A stretch of 64,000 nt of DNA from Morinoia aosen (GCA_030386875.1 CM059567.1:87351130-87415129); one strand, 5' to 3'; positions 1-12,752 are shown, counted from the stretch's first letter. A program made the numbers and translations. The notes: generated by a model not told the origin, from the letters alone.

Positions 1-1500
1 AACACTCCTAATTATTGAATTAGAAAAGCTGCAGCTTACTCTGCAGTAGGTGCAAAAATGACTCACATGTTTGAGAGATCGAAGTTCGTGTCAGATCTGT
101 CACTAGACACGTACACTGCGAAGTTAGAAGCTGTGGTGTAACACGAGAGGGTCACTTTCACCTCAAGGTTAGGAACGCTGGCTCTTCCCATTTATCCCTA
201 CTTATTTTGATAGTTCATCATAATTATTCTGAATTACATATGAAAAAAATTCTCTTTAAAAGATTTTTAGCTCAGACATGAGGTTTGAGAGATAAACAGT
301 ACTGGAAATTGTGGTAAGATGTTTCACACCAGAAGCTGCCCATTTTCAAATAGAGCCGAAATATTTCAAGTATTTACTGTGTATTACCGAGCATAGAGCT
401 TCAACTCAGAGTATTCACTTAATTTTATGGCCTGACTCACTACGCACAAATTTTTCTTCTCAGAAATTAGTATACAGTAATCCGTACATAAATTCTTAGG
501 ATCGCTTTCGCTTCCCTGAAATGGAATTTCATGCATCTCAATACAAACTTTTTAACTGCGCGATCAGTCAAGTCACAGTTCGCTGATCCAGCTGTGATAA
601 ATATGTGCAAGCAATTTTCAAAACTTTGACCATTGCCAGGGATGAACGTGTGCAAGAGACGGCAATTTTTTGCAAATCATTTAGTTTTGAGGTACTTTAT
701 CTTTTCCTTTGCTAGCAGGAACCCACATTTTGATTCGTCGAATTGTTTTTCTTTCAGTAAAATATATTGGCAGAAACTGTACTCGCTTTTTTTATATTAT
801 GGATTTTTTAAGAAATTACGATACAACAATATTTTCTGGTTGATAGAGATAAGTTTTACAAAAAAATTTATCCATTTAACATGCAGAAAGATATTGGGTA
901 AATATTATGGACAGAATTTACAACCGCGTAGGAGAAATTTGATTCTCTGAAAACTTATATCCCATTCTGAGAATACCGAATGACTGATTTCATGCGTTTG
1001 TACTTTGAACAGTGATTTGTATGAATCAAGATTCGAGAAACAAACTGACATATGAGCAAGTGTTTCACAGCAGCACGACTACTCAGCGCTGAGGTTTGGG
1101 AGTTAGCTAATTAGTGAATGCGTGGCTCTGCAGCACAGCGGTATGTGCGGCTATTAATTAACACTATACAGCGTCGGGTCAAGGAATCCCAGACACATAT
1201 GCAAGGTTTCCGAAGCAAGCGAACGTACAGTACACACGGCAAATCATTCAAATAAAAAATTGTTGAAATCTCTCGTGCTAAAGAATGTTTTCCAATTCCT
1301 CTCTAACTATAATTTCATTATTGTCGTTATTCTATACCTTCGAAAGTTTTAGTATAGCTTGATTTAGAAATTATTTCAGTGGCACACTAAGATCTGAACG
1401 CCATCATTCCTACTTATCCTATTCTCTTGTCTCTCCTCTGTTGTCAAAAATTACGGAGTCTCTGACTAATCCAGACAGCGTCAATTATTCAATTACTAGT
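1..1500. other. AT-rich sequence without a recognisable gene
   Basis: Only short ORFs without domain character are present on either strand. No splice-flanked coding stretch, tRNA-like fold or repeat end was seen. Treated as intergenic or intronic DNA. Confidence 0.6.
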
Positions 1501-1862
1501 GTGCACGGCCCATCAAAAATGACGGGATGCAACACCTTTCTTGAACAAACTTTCTAGACGTGGATGGCAAACAAATATATCCATCCTAATAGTACCCGTG
1601 ATATAAATATTATTGTACTTGTGCACTGGTGAAAATCGTATCACAGATACGGTCATTATGGCTATCTTTGTGAGCATGACAGAGAAATGGAAGCTGACTC
1701 CAAACAAACAAACCAAGGGTAATGTTAGGTAGTAGCAGGGCCCGTGGAAATTCCTCGGACAATGTCATCGTTAAAGGTGAACCCGAGAAAAATTTCTGTC
1801 AATATTACCTAACCTATGCTAACCTATCCTATCCTAGCCTAACCAAACCTATCCTAAACGAA
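1501..1862 (-). repeat. Dispersed repeat R, copy 1
   Basis: This stretch is the reverse complement of 61170-61600. Shared landmarks, read on the minus strand, are the run of GGATAGGTTAGG-type motifs, then CACGGGYYCTGCTACTACC, TTTCTCTGTCA, ATCACGGGTACT, GGTCATCCAC-like sequence and CGTCATTTTTGRYGGGCCGTG. The copies differ by many substitutions, so the family is old. It contains a degenerate insect-telomere-like (TTAGG) tract but has no coding capacity. Family name unknown. Confidence 0.75.
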
Positions 1863-2394
1863 CGCATCAATTTTCAAACATATCAATGCATGTAAAGGCC
1901 ATCTTTTAATGTTACTAGTGCAATGCCCTTAATGTATGGTTGATAATATTATAATAGAAAATTAAGGATGTTTCGCTAATACTGGGAGAAAACATTTTCA
2001 AGTCTCAATTCGCATGTATCTGAGTATTAGGTATCACTTCTTCATTTTTAACATAGATATATTAGTATCGATAAATATCAATAACATTTTCAAACTAATT
2101 GATGTGTTTAATATGGGTCTGCAAACTGATGAAGTGATTTCATTTGATAAATTATAAACTATGCAATCAGATTTATTTTAAGGAAACTCACAGCTTTTCC
2201 ATAGAGTTTATTTTGCAAAGGTTTTCTCGACCATGTACAACATTATAGAGAGTTCCTGGCTGCCAGAAACTGAAGCATTTTCCCTTATTTCTGAAAAATC
2301 TCCTATTGGCAACTCATTAGTCTCTTCCTCCCTCCCCACATCCACCGGTAATTTAAAGGCTGATGTACAAACGTTTGTTCGGTATTAATCTGAA
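1863..2394. other. No gene seen
   Basis: AT-rich sequence with short ORFs only; nothing supports a gene or a defined repeat. Confidence 0.5.
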
Positions 2395-2850
2395 GAATTC
2401 ATAACTTCTTTCTTGAGTTAAATTCGCTTGTGCAAGTCGATGCTGATCGCATTAGTCTGAAGAATTTTATCCCTTCTTTCTTGAGTTAAATTCGCTTATG
2501 CAAGTCGATTCTGTTCAGCATTAGTCTGAAGAATTTCATTCTTTCTTTCTTGAATTGAATTCTCTCGTGCCACTCGATGTTGTCCAGCGTTATGCCGAAG
2601 AATTTCTTCGCTTCTTTCATGTGTTAAGCTCTCTCTAGCAACTCGGTGTTGCTCTGCATTATTCCGTAGAATTTCCAAACGCCATTCAAGGGTCAATTTA
2701 GCTCTAGCTTCTCGTTGGCGAGCAGCATTGCTTCGTCTTGCCATTTCGTGTTTTCATCCAATCGTCTTCGGCGTTTTTCTTGCTGTCGAAGTCTTGATAC
2801 TTCTCTCTTGCGGTTGGACACATTTCTATCTTTGGTGGCTTCTTTTGCCG
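2395..2850 (-). pseudogene. Decayed protein with 23-residue STPR-like repeats
   Basis: Read on the minus strand, a basic lead-in (RLRQQEKRRRR) is followed by about five 69-bp units encoding a 23-residue repeat with the pattern EILRNNAEQHRVARESLTHE. This spacing and the Arg/Ala/Glu-rich composition resemble the score-and-three peptide repeat (STPR) of FMBP-1-type DNA-binding proteins, also common in arthropod transposon proteins. The longest open piece is 2496-2744. It is cut off upstream by a 1-bp frameshift relative to the 13.9-kb copy, and downstream by a TAA that lies inside a repeat unit, which then continues to about 2395. Both point to a dead gene. The family assignment is from repeat pattern alone. 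Confidence 0.5.
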
Positions 2851-3232
2851 GAATTTCATTCTGAAATATCGTTTATTACCTCTTCGAAGCTTTTAAAGAA
2901 AATCACAATTTCGAAAACAATAACTCAAGTTCCAAAATCTTGGGCTTTATAGTAAGTGGTAGCCAGGTTACTGGTCAAACGAATTTAAAACATTTCTTTT
3001 CACATTTTCAATTAAAAATGCCAAAGCAACATGAATTTCAACAAAGAAAGATCCAAAAAAATTATATTTATAAAAATAAGCCGATTGCGTATTCTGGATA
3101 TCATAATACAGGTGAAAGGGAATTGATTCGCCACACAAAAAATAATGCAATAGAATAATTTCTTAAGCTTTATCGTTGTTGCTATCAAAACCATCGATTA
3201 GAAGAGGAGGTCACGCGAACGGACGGACGCGG
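2395..3232 (-). mobile_element. STPR-carrying dispersed element, copy 1
   Basis: The block matches 13565-14205 in inverted orientation. The shared part includes the AATACGCAATCGGCTTATTT segment, a stretch ending AACTTGAGTTATT (here inverted), and a coding part with 23-residue repeats. The outer end has a CGTCCGTCCGT motif next to GTGACC, as in the other copy. This motif also occurs at the edges of repeats near 11.19, 53.74, 60.79 and 61.63 kb. This copy has about 100 bp more than the 13.6-kb copy between the CGTCCG end and the shared core. No transposase is visible, so it may be non-autonomous or a fragment of a larger element. Confidence 0.6.
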
Positions 3233-4195
3233 CTTTTATTATTAAAGTGATACTGAGGAATTTGGAATCTATGATACCGCAAACTCAGACATCCTACCTT
3301 TCTTAAGGGGAGAATACTCCTATTTTTAAAAGTCCTATAGTATTGGACCGATCTTCATGAAACTTGGTATAGGTATGTAAAATTGAACAAGGATTAAGAT
3401 TGGACTCATGTGTTTTTTCCATTTTCCCCATAGAAAACAAGTTATTTAAAGAAAACGGAAAAATGGGGGGTCTGCGGAAAATCCAATGACTCAATCAGAT
3501 TTTAAGATGCAGAGATAATATTGGTATCAAAAGAAGCAGAATTGTATTTTCTACAACGTAGCGTAGAGTTTTTTTAAATTTTCGAAATACTTTTTGAAAA
3601 AAATGAAAAATACGAAAATTGAACCAATTTTCACAATTTTCCCTCCCCAAAAAATGTAGCTAATTTTCTACTCCGAAAATGAATAAAACCCGACGTCATC
3701 TTGTAGAGGATTAAATTTTGGTTCTTTTGATACCAAAATCATTACTGTAGCTCAAAAACTGTAGGAAGAGCTTATATTTTGAATCCCCACATTCCGATCC
3801 TCCAAAATAAGGTAAACAAAGAAACATAAACATCCTAATTTTTTTTGTTATTTTTGGGTGGGTCAGCTAAGACCCTTGAAATCATTATACAATAATGAAG
3901 AGACATAGAAGATGACATAGCAACGTCAAGCCGTGAAGAAAGTGCCAAGGGGGAGGTATATCACGAGAAAATATCACTTCCCCCTCCTCTCCCCCCATAC
4001 TTGCGGGCGAACTAATGAACGTACGAACTTCATTTTTTCACAGGATGTACCTGACATCTTACTCTTCCTATGGCAGCTAAAGCCCAATATCTCAAAAAAA
4101 TTCGATTTTCTGGGCGTATTCTTCCCTTAAGAAGCGACCACCAAACCAATATATAAATAGATATATAACCAAACACAGAACGGGTATTATTAAGT
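3233..4195 (-). repeat. Dispersed repeat Q, split by a MITE
   Basis: The two flanks, 3241-3302 and 4131-4190, read together on the minus strand match 61009-61118: AATAATACCCGTT, then GTCGCTTCTTAA (GTCCGC at 61 kb), then AGGATGTCTGAGTTTGC and a CCTCAGT end. Here the match is interrupted at the TTAA by the 820-bp MITE; at 61 kb it is continuous. Confidence 0.75.
3303..4130. mobile_element. TTAA-flanked MITE (820 bp plus target duplication)
   Basis: The element (3307-4126) is flanked by TTAA at 3303-3306 and 4127-4130. Its ends are imperfect inverted repeats: GGGGAGAATACTCC on the left, and GGGAAGAATACGCC reading in from the right. A related repeat at 61.06 kb carries a single TTAA at this site with no insertion, which confirms the boundaries. 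TTAA targets are used by piggyBac and Kolobok/T2 elements. Ends starting GGG after TTAA look more like Kolobok/T2-type MITEs (TTAAAGGRR) than piggyBac (TTAACCY), but this is a memory-based guess. The interior is A/T-rich and has no transposase. Confidence 0.85.
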
Positions 4196-7100
4196 TAGAT
4201 CACAACCGTTCCGGAAAAATTTCATCATGTACCAGTTACTCACATTCGAAAGCGAACTTTTGCACTGCGAAACATGAATAAATTGTCTCACGGCAAAACT
4301 TATATTCGGTAGAAATATAAATTACCTACCTCATGATATAACTACACCGCAGCCTTGTGTTTGCGCGCTCTAGCGTCTCTCATCTGTTGATTCCCTCCGG
4401 GATTTGATACCCGTACTTTGTGTTATTCCAGTGCCAATAAAATAACAGTTATATTATCTTCATCGTAAAATTTTCGAACCTCGCTCACAGTTTAAATATC
4501 TTAAAATCAAACCTTTAAAATAATTTATTCTTTTTTGCATTGTCAAATGAACTTAGAATGTAATATTTACATTTTTATTTATTATTATGATTCATTTATT
4601 TCCAACAGCCCATTTAGGATTTCGAATTGAAATCAACTGAGGAAAATACTTATGTTATCTATATTTAAATTGTATTTATTGTTAAACCTGTTTTTAACAT
4701 GTTAAAAAGACATGTGAAGAATATATAAAATGAAAAAAAAATCATTTTTCGTAACACTTCATTGATCGAAATACCACTTATCAGATCACACAATAATTTT
4801 TTGCACCTAAAACATTTTTTTAAAACATTTACCAATAAAGGAAAGAATGCTAAACATTAAGGATAATCGTGTAACCAAGGTACGAATACTATTAACAAAT
4901 CTAACACTGTTAAACTCACACGGTCCTTGGACAGATTTAAACGCGCTAAGTCTGAAATGGAGTTAAATCAAGGAATCGCACAGGGTTTTCTCTTCCATAT
5001 ATATACAAATTTCGCTCCAGTTTACTTACTTACTTACTTCCTCGTTTGTTTGATATAATTGTTCGTTTCTATACTCATATTCTGTAATATACTCCAATGA
5101 AAGTTTCATAATGACAATATTTTAGGGCTTTTGAGCTACAATTTATACACATAGCTTGAAATTTATTCCGATTTGATTCCTGAACACAAACAGAGAAATT
5201 GACTAGTGAATGGATGTGCACTGAACCAGTCTATTTTAAAACCATTTGTAAGAATGAATCATACTAATATAGCGTTAACACGAAACACACCGTTATGGTT
5301 GACGGCTGAATAATATTTCACTATTGTCAGTCCTCGTGTTGTATTTACATTAATGAAAAAATTTTATCTCCGAGCCGTACTTGAATGAAAAACATGCTTA
5401 AAGAAATGTATTCAAGTTTCCATATGAATAAAAATTAAAAACAGCGTCCTTTTACCTAATTTATTCAATGAGTTACTGATACAGTATACCACGCTGCCAG
5501 TAACTTGCAGACAAATCCAGCGATAACTAAAAAAACACCCTCAACTTTTTTTTAGAAAAACCAAGAGATAAAACGAGTATTTGAATATTAAAAAAATTAA
5601 TAGCGATTTTTGTGTAAAATAAACCGTGAAACTAGCATTTTACATAAAAATACACATTGACACGCATCAATATGGATCGGAAATATAATATTTCTGTAAA
5701 TAAAGATATAAAGAATAACTCTTCCAATGCATGGTAAAAAAATTTTTCAGCTACCCTTTTACACAAGTTTTAATTATACTTTCTCTGTAGTTTTTATCTG
5801 CAGAATTTACTTAAAACCAAGGAATTTAGTTTTTTTATTTACTTGGCGTGAATAAAGTTGATACTAAGAAACTTAACAGTTACAGCGCGCATCTTCTACC
5901 GTTTATCGTGAGACAGGCAAATGTTCATCATGTTTCATTCTCCTGAATGCAGTCCATTGAGACAAACTATTTAAACTGATAAACTTTAAGCCTCCGCTGA
6001 TAACTCGACCCTCGTTGCGACTCTCCTGCACATACGGGCACAGACAATACAGCAACCACCTTGATCTCTCAGGTTTTGCTCGGATAATGTGGAAACTTAA
6101 GCCTGCGCTTCGTTAATCACTTTCTATCAAGCTCGATTTACTGCATGCTGGCAAGCTGATTGCCAACTCAGATTTTGGCACTTTTCATAAACGTTTTCCG
6201 GATGGTAGATTTGTTCGCGAAGGATTATTTGTACCTTAAATGAGATGCTAATCGCATGCAATATCGGACAGCCTGAGACAACAAAGCTGTGAGGCTATGT
6301 TTGAAATTAGATTTACCATACTTTTTTTTCTAGCGGTTCCTAAGGTTCCTCCGTAGAGATCGCGTCTGTCAGACATAGCCTTCATCGCCCCACGATTACT
6401 CTCATCGACCGATCAAAAGCGAGCAGCCTGTCGATGATACGTATATAGACCCAAATGAAATGTATTAAACCTAAAATTGGACCCTCTGAAAGCCCATAAT
6501 AAGTTTCGAGTTTTCATTCCTTTTCCAGAGACTGTACAATCAGAACAGTTTCTGGTGATGATTTGGATCTGGTTCTCAGTTCTGATGGTAGACAGTGCTA
6601 GTAAACTCCACTTAATTTTACTAATTCATCATCTATTTTCAAATTTACTTTCGATATACTTGCTCTACAAAAGTGTTACCAGAGCATAAGTCTTAGATAT
6701 TGCACTGACTCCTTCCATCCATGTTGATTCTCATAGAAAATTGTTCCGCGTGAGTTACTATTTTCAATTTTACACGCATGTAATAGACAGTCGTTCACAG
6801 GAAAAATGTGACTCTCATGTTTCCCGTTTGTAATTGATGCGCCCCACACACAATTTTTTGCCGAATTCTCCATGACGGACTGCAGCTCCTGCCAGAACAA
6901 AAGAACCAGAGCGCTGTCCTCGACTTATTCCTGAGAATCTCGTTAAGTCATTATTGGCTGAACGTGCATAATTTAGACCTCCCATTCGATGAACTCGAAT
7001 TACATGTAAAGAGATTGAAGATTTATTTTTCTATTTTAAGCAGGCCAAGTTACAATGAGGATACTAAATTTTCGGGCGCGCTCTAAGGCCTTGCAGTAAT

Positions 7101-9299
7101 TAAGGTAAAGTAAGGTTTTGGTACAAATTTCTGATGCATTGAACAGTATACACTAAGATTGAGGGACCTGAAACTAACTACACGAGCGAAAGACAGCAAC
7201 CATTCTCAGAGATGGTTTCAGACGTTGTCATCTGAAACTGGATCTCTTCAGTAAAAACCATGGCACAATTTCACATCTTTTACCTCGGATGGAAAAAGAA
7301 GAACGAGTTATCAATAAGTTATTAGAGACTTGCTTGAGTAATAACTCTGTGAATTAATAAATTCAGCGTCACTGTAAGGAGGAATAAGTTCGTCAATGTT
7401 CTGCACAATAAGTATGAAACGCAGTTCGCTATCATTTCTGCTCACGCTTGCTCATACGAGAGTAGAGACAGAAATTTGTAATAAAAACTGTTCCATTTTC
7501 AAAGATGGATCACTATGATATCGTTGAACAAAGAGCAATTACTTGAGCCATGAAAAAATGTTCTAACGAACCATTTGTTAATGTCTGTTATGTGTAACTG
7601 AGCCAAGATCCATTCTAAAAGACTGAGTGGTGCAGATCCACGCCCGATGCGACTGTAACAGCAACACCGATAACATAAAACTGCAATTTTCTGCGTTACA
7701 CTCATAATACGCGCTCGTGTACCCTGAAAGCGCTCCCACGTAAAACTAGGCAAAAATTTAATGAAGTTTCGATTTCGAAAACCTACTACAGGCAAAAAAG
7801 TGGCAGGGGAATTGTATTATTCAGAAAATCCAAAATGTAAAATATGGCGTCGACACCACCAAAAACTCGGTATGAGTTTCATCATCAACCCAATAAAAGT
7901 TCCATCGTTGCAACAGTAATTACACTAGAGCCTGACACCGTATATACATCACCACTTACGAAAGTGCTTGAGAAACATCGTCATTGAACTCATAATTGAA
8001 TACCAATATGACAGAAACATTCTTCGTCGGTGGAGTAAGCATAGAATTAGTTTCCGCGTACTCCCAGTTCTATTCATTATCCGTTTGAATACAGTGTTTC
8101 GTGAAACCGATTCATGTCTTCAAATTGTAAGTAAATCAGTCACATATGATTCTAAATGTTTCCAGGTGAACGTCCTCTTAAAACTGCAATAGACGCAAAT
8201 GTTATATTTTCCAATATTATTGGTCGATGCCTATGGAGTCTCACGCGCGAGATAAAAAGGAGAACCAACGTAAAAATATACATTTTTATTTGTTTCTTTT
8301 TTAGGCAAATGTTTCGTAATGTTAAAATTCCATCTTCAGTGCTGAAAAACATACGAGTTCAAAAATATTAGAATACAGAAAAGTTAACATAATACGAAAA
8401 ATAAGTAAACAAACATCTATAAAACTTAAATCCTGAAGTTGTCCTGAAGCTTCATCTATAAAACTTCAATCTATAAAACATCAATCAAAAACTACGCTGT
8501 GTTATCATCCATGCCTCTAGTGCATCATTCTTTTCCACACTTAAATGTGCATTGGCACAGTATTTATAGATAAAATTTCAGTGAAGCGTATAGCAGCTCT
8601 CTTAATCATAAGTCATTTTTAATTCTGTACAAATCTTCTTCAATGTGCGCAGCATTTTATTCTTTGCATTAATTGTTTCAAAATTCGTTTGACTCATTTT
8701 TTCTTACTGTCATTTTTACATTCTTTTCACAGGCTATAAACTACCTATTTGAAAATTTAATAAGTAAAGAGAATGAAAATTTAACAGTTATATGAGTCGC
8801 AACATCCGGCGATATAGCGAGGAATCTACAATACGTAAACACATATAGATATAAATATATATATATAATATATAAAGTAACAATACAGGCTAACTGCGAG
8901 AGGTGACCCGTGATACAACCAGAGACGATGGTAGAAGTACTGAGAACTTTCTTCGTGAATAATTAATACATCGCCAATCAGAAAACGCTTGTCTCTCCTT
9001 GCACAATCTGACATACAAGCTATTGGTTGTTTGGAAAAGAGCTTCTAATCACTAATGAAGATTGTGTACTTCACACGTTGTTAATTATTCTCGTACTTCA
9101 CCGATAAAATATCTCTCTCTTTCAACTTAATTCAAGGCAAATATTAGAGAAATCCAAACTAAACCTCGTGGAAATAAAACAAAGTCTTAATATTTTAGTA
9201 AGTGCATTTTTTTATGAGCATTATCAAGACTGTTACGAGGAGATTACCAACAGGTTTCAGGAGACCATCTCACTCTTTCAACTTTTTCCGTCCGATTCG
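4196..9299. other. Long stretch without a supported gene
   Basis: AT-rich DNA with no ORF over about 100 codons and no recognised domain. It holds a short (TTAC)n run near 5021-5040, three copies of an ATCTATAAAAC motif at 8415-8490, and an AT-alternating tract near 8850-8875. Nothing else could be supported. Confidence 0.55.
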
Positions 9300-9882
9300 T
9301 TTGAAAGTTGGCCAGTATATGTATTTTGTAAAAGTAAACCTTTTTTACTCATGTCATTTTTTCGATTTAGGCCTTACTTTTTTTTTTTTTTGACGAAAAA
9401 TGTGTTTTTGGTATATTTTTATTGAAATTTCAGATTATGACTCCTCCTTCAGTTTTGATGCTAGAACAAAAACAAAGACAGTTTTAGAACCCTTGAAACA
9501 TTTCTAACAAACGCTCGTTCAGTTTTTTTTCAAATTCACATTTTTTCTATTTTTTCAAAAATTTTTAAAATTTCAAAAATCAGCAACAATTTTTTGGGTT
9601 TAGAGCTATATATTTTTTCAAAGAATTCGAATTTGAAAAAAACCGAACGAGCGTTTGTTAGAAATGCTTCAAGGATTCTAAAACTGTCTTTGGATTTGTT
9701 CTAGCATCAAAACTCGAGAACTAGTCCCAGGATGAATGTTGAAAATTCAAAGTGTTGGGTATAAGCAAAAAATAAAATTTTGTGTTGAAGTGTAATATAA
9801 TGAACAATTGATGTAATTGAATGCAGTTTTAATTTTTATTTTGATAATTTCCATACATAACTTAATATTCGAAGTGTGAATT

Positions 9883-9919
<37 letters not shown>

Positions 9920-10440
9920 ATCATTTTTTTTCAACAAAATGATTTTTTTTATTTTCAGTCTGATTCTTATGAAATTTGACTATGATATGTAACCTTTAAA
10001 AAGAAACACAATTGATTCTATTCATTTTTTTGATTCAGGCCTTAGATTTTGCAAAAATTTGACATATTGGTTTTTAGGTATTGATATTTCACTAATATTG
10101 ATATTTCAAAATGGGACTCCTCCTTCAGTTTTGATGCTAGAACAAAAAAAAATGCAGTTTTAGAATCCCTGAAACATTTCTAACACACTCACGTTCGGCT
10201 TTTTTTCCATTTCCTATTTGTTCTCTTTATATATGGGGTCAAAATCATGAAAAAGTTAAAAAAATTTGGGTGCTTTTCATTGATATCGATACTTCAAAAT
10301 GGGACTCCTCCTTCAGTTTTGATGCTAGAACAAAAACAAATGCAGTTTTAGAATCCTTGGAACATTTCTAACAAACGCTCGTTCGGCTTTTTTCCATTTC
10401 CCATTTGTTCTCTTTTTATATGGGGTCAAAATCGGGAAAA
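9300..10440. repeat. Local array of direct and inverted ~85-bp units
   Basis: A core unit beginning GACTCCTCCTTCAGTTTTGA and ending near ACGCTCGTTCGG occurs at 9439-9525, 10115-10200 and 10303-10388 in direct orientation, and at 9641-9716 inverted. The last two direct units also share a 3' extension with TTGTTCTCTTT and TATGGGGTCAAAATC. A broader relation includes the preceding TTTTTTCGATTTAGGCC / TTTTTTGATTCAGGCC segments. A 28-nt A run (9890-9917) lies between. Such arrays are common inside non-autonomous DNA transposons, but outer ends were not identified. Confidence 0.7.
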
Positions 10441-10462
10441 TTGAAATATTTTGGTCCCTTCA

Positions 10463-10484
10463 CCCCCCCCCCCGGGAGGGGGGG
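10463..10484. repeat. C-run/G-run hairpin
   Basis: Eleven C are followed by GGGA and seven G, giving a very GC-rich potential hairpin or quadruplex-prone tract in AT-rich DNA. It lies just after the last array unit, possibly at an element edge. Run lengths could be affected by sequencing error. Confidence 0.5.
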
Positions 10485-11182
10485 AATTATTGTCGTAGCG
10501 CCATAAAATTTTAGGAACGAATAGTCTACCACCTAAGGGTCCTTCTACAACAAAAACATGCAAAATGACCATGACATCGACAGGATCTGGCAAGGGCCTG
10601 AGATGGTATCCTTCAATCGATTCCGTCTTTTACATTGCTTCTAAAATTCTCCGTCGAATGGTTCGAACCTGCTTCACAGCTTTGTGAACTGCTAGAAAAA
10701 AACATCATTTTATTATTCTAGTGCATGAAATGTAGGCGTACCCTAAATTGTTCTGCTCGATATCGAGAGCTCCGTCGTTTTTCCGAAGAGTGAGGTTCAG
10801 GTGCTCATCGCTGGCTGATATAGCGCCAGATTATCCGTCATCGTCGCAGGCGAATAAATGAACAGCTCATCTTAGTTGCTTATCATGACACATTTTCTCG
10901 CTCTCTTATGAGTAAAGGTTTGTTTGTAAAGCACATGGCTTAGAATCCATAGCTGGATTCAATGCAGGCTTACCGCATCTTTACCATCCGGTGTCATAGC
11001 GCCGCCCGAAAAGTGTGTTGATTTAACAGTGAAACATTTTTGCCAAAAAAATAATTTATCAATTTACAGAACAGTAGCCGCTTCATGTGTTAGACGCATA
11101 GCTTTACAAAACGCAAAGGGAGTACGACGTTATATACTGCGTATAGGACATTTGTTTTGAACCAGACAACCAATATTATGAA
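10485..11182. other. No gene seen
   Basis: Mixed-composition DNA with short ORFs only; no repeat partner or coding signature recognised. Confidence 0.5.
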
Positions 11183-11422
11183 AGGAGCCGCGTCTGTCCG
11201 TCCGTCCCTCACTCACTGAAATAAATTTTTGCCTCTCTAAGTGTCTCATGGCTGTTCAGGTGTCTCATAGATAGCCAGAACGTCTCAAAAACCGATTAGA
11301 TGTCTCATCGGAAGTGCGACACCTCGATGAGCGCGAAGTGTCTCAAAATGCTGTCTCAAGCGGTTGGCCTCATGGACTTTCGCCATAAACGTTGGTTCAA
11401 TTATTTGTCCTTCAACTAGGCC
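11183..11422. repeat. Duplicated unit, left half, with TGTCTCA cluster
   Basis: It begins near a GCCGCGTCTGTCCGTCC motif like that at other repeat ends. Six copies of GTCTCA (five as TGTCTCA) lie between 11241 and 11360. The final part (11363-11422), starting TTGGCCTCATGGACTTTCGC, is the same as 15004-15062. At 15 kb the sequence continues directly into the segment found here only after 12752, so this unit has been split by an insertion. Confidence 0.75.
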
Positions 11423-12752
11423 TGTAGAATAAAACGAGCCATGGGCAAAATGTAAGTTTAATTTTTGTGATACCAATATAAACAAATCTAATTTCAATAG
11501 TAAAATTTAAACGCTCTATGGAAAGAGTTAACGCTTGTGCTGGGCTTGTCTACCAACAAGCCTAACCCTGACACATTTGCTGTTCTTGATTACCGCTCTT
11601 TTTCTCGAGTCACCTGCAGATTTAGAACGCAAAGGAGTTCTACCGCAAATCATCAGAGCTTCAGGACTTTCAGAGCTGGAAGCACTTCAGGCGCTTCAAC
11701 ACTTGAGAGCCAGAAGGACTTCGGAGCCAGAAGCATTTCAGCGCTTCAGGCTTCAGCACTCGGTCACCAGGAAAGGAGGCTCCAATAGCTCTCCTTGGTT
11801 TCGGGACATCATCGTCGTTCACCTGGGACCTAGATGTAAGACATTTTCATTCAAGATTCTATTTTTGTTTATTATTCTATGAAGAAAATTGGATATCAAC
11901 TATTGTGAAAATACGAACTTCTTCATAAACATGTAAGCTCTTCGTGAAGCTCCAAACCGAAGATTGGAGCCGAGGCAGCTCTGCTCAGCCTCTGCGCTCT
12001 CGTGGCCCGGCGCGGCATGGGGAAGTTCCTGCAGCGACTTCAGGCCATTCTGTCTTCGCCTCACGCAGTGGAGGCGTTGCAGCGGCTCAGCGGCGCTCCA
12101 CGGCCGGCGCACGTCTCTTGAGCCCTACTGCACGGAGGAACGGCCTTCCAAGCACGTCCTTTATGGTGAGTTGGGAAGCAATTCCAGTGCGGTGTTCTCT
12201 TTCCATCTCAGTGCGTTGATTATTTTAATAATTGCCAGTGCGAACGGATATTATAAATTAAATTTTGTCTGAGCCGTACATAACTTTAAACTTTAGGCTC
12301 AAATAAGCTTAAACTCTTTTGTAACCTAGCAACCAGTCTAGCTGGTTAGCTAAATGCCATTGTTTGGGCTAATATTGTTCAGCTACTGCAGGCTCGCAAA
12401 ATAGAGTAATCTCAAATCTTTCCTAAAGTTTTGTGAGCCGCGTCAGCATGACCATTTAGTTTCCCTGCAAGGTATAAAAATTAAATATTAAAATTATATT
12501 TTCTCTTAAAGGTACGAGTACTGGCTCAGACTTCTTGAAGCGAGCTGGAGGAGTGCGGAGGGTAACCGCACTGGCCCGCTGCTAAAACTCCGGGCTCCCA
12601 CCGCTACGTCATCGGGGCGAGCCGTGCCGGCCAAGCCATACATTTAATGTTCTATTCATTTTTTTACTGTTCGTGCCTACGCTCAGTAAAACCATGGCTG
12701 CCGCATATAGTTTTACTCCTTTGGTGACCCTTCTCCAGATTTCATTTTCAAG
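11423..12752. mobile_element. 1330-bp insertion with AGGCC target duplication
   Basis: Comparison with the uninterrupted copy at 15004-15230 defines the insert exactly. AGGCC occurs at 11418-11422 and again at 12753-12757, but once (15058-15062) in the empty copy. The insert starts TGTAGAATAAAACG. Close to its right end it has TTTGGTGACCC (12720-12730), which resembles the LTR/primer-binding junction of Ty3-type elements (TGGTGACCC begins the tRNA-Trp complement). A 5-bp duplication and a TG start suit an LTR-retrotransposon remnant, but the end (TTTTCAAG) is not a canonical CA end and no second LTR is seen. The interior includes GC-rich, CTTCAG-rich stretches around 11650-11790. No ORF of known type is present. 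Confidence 0.7.

Noticed and set aside
7499..7795. 98-codon minus-strand ORF suggestive of a Harbinger-type start
   Set aside because: The apparent likeness is limited to a few residues and the other phases do not continue the family pattern.
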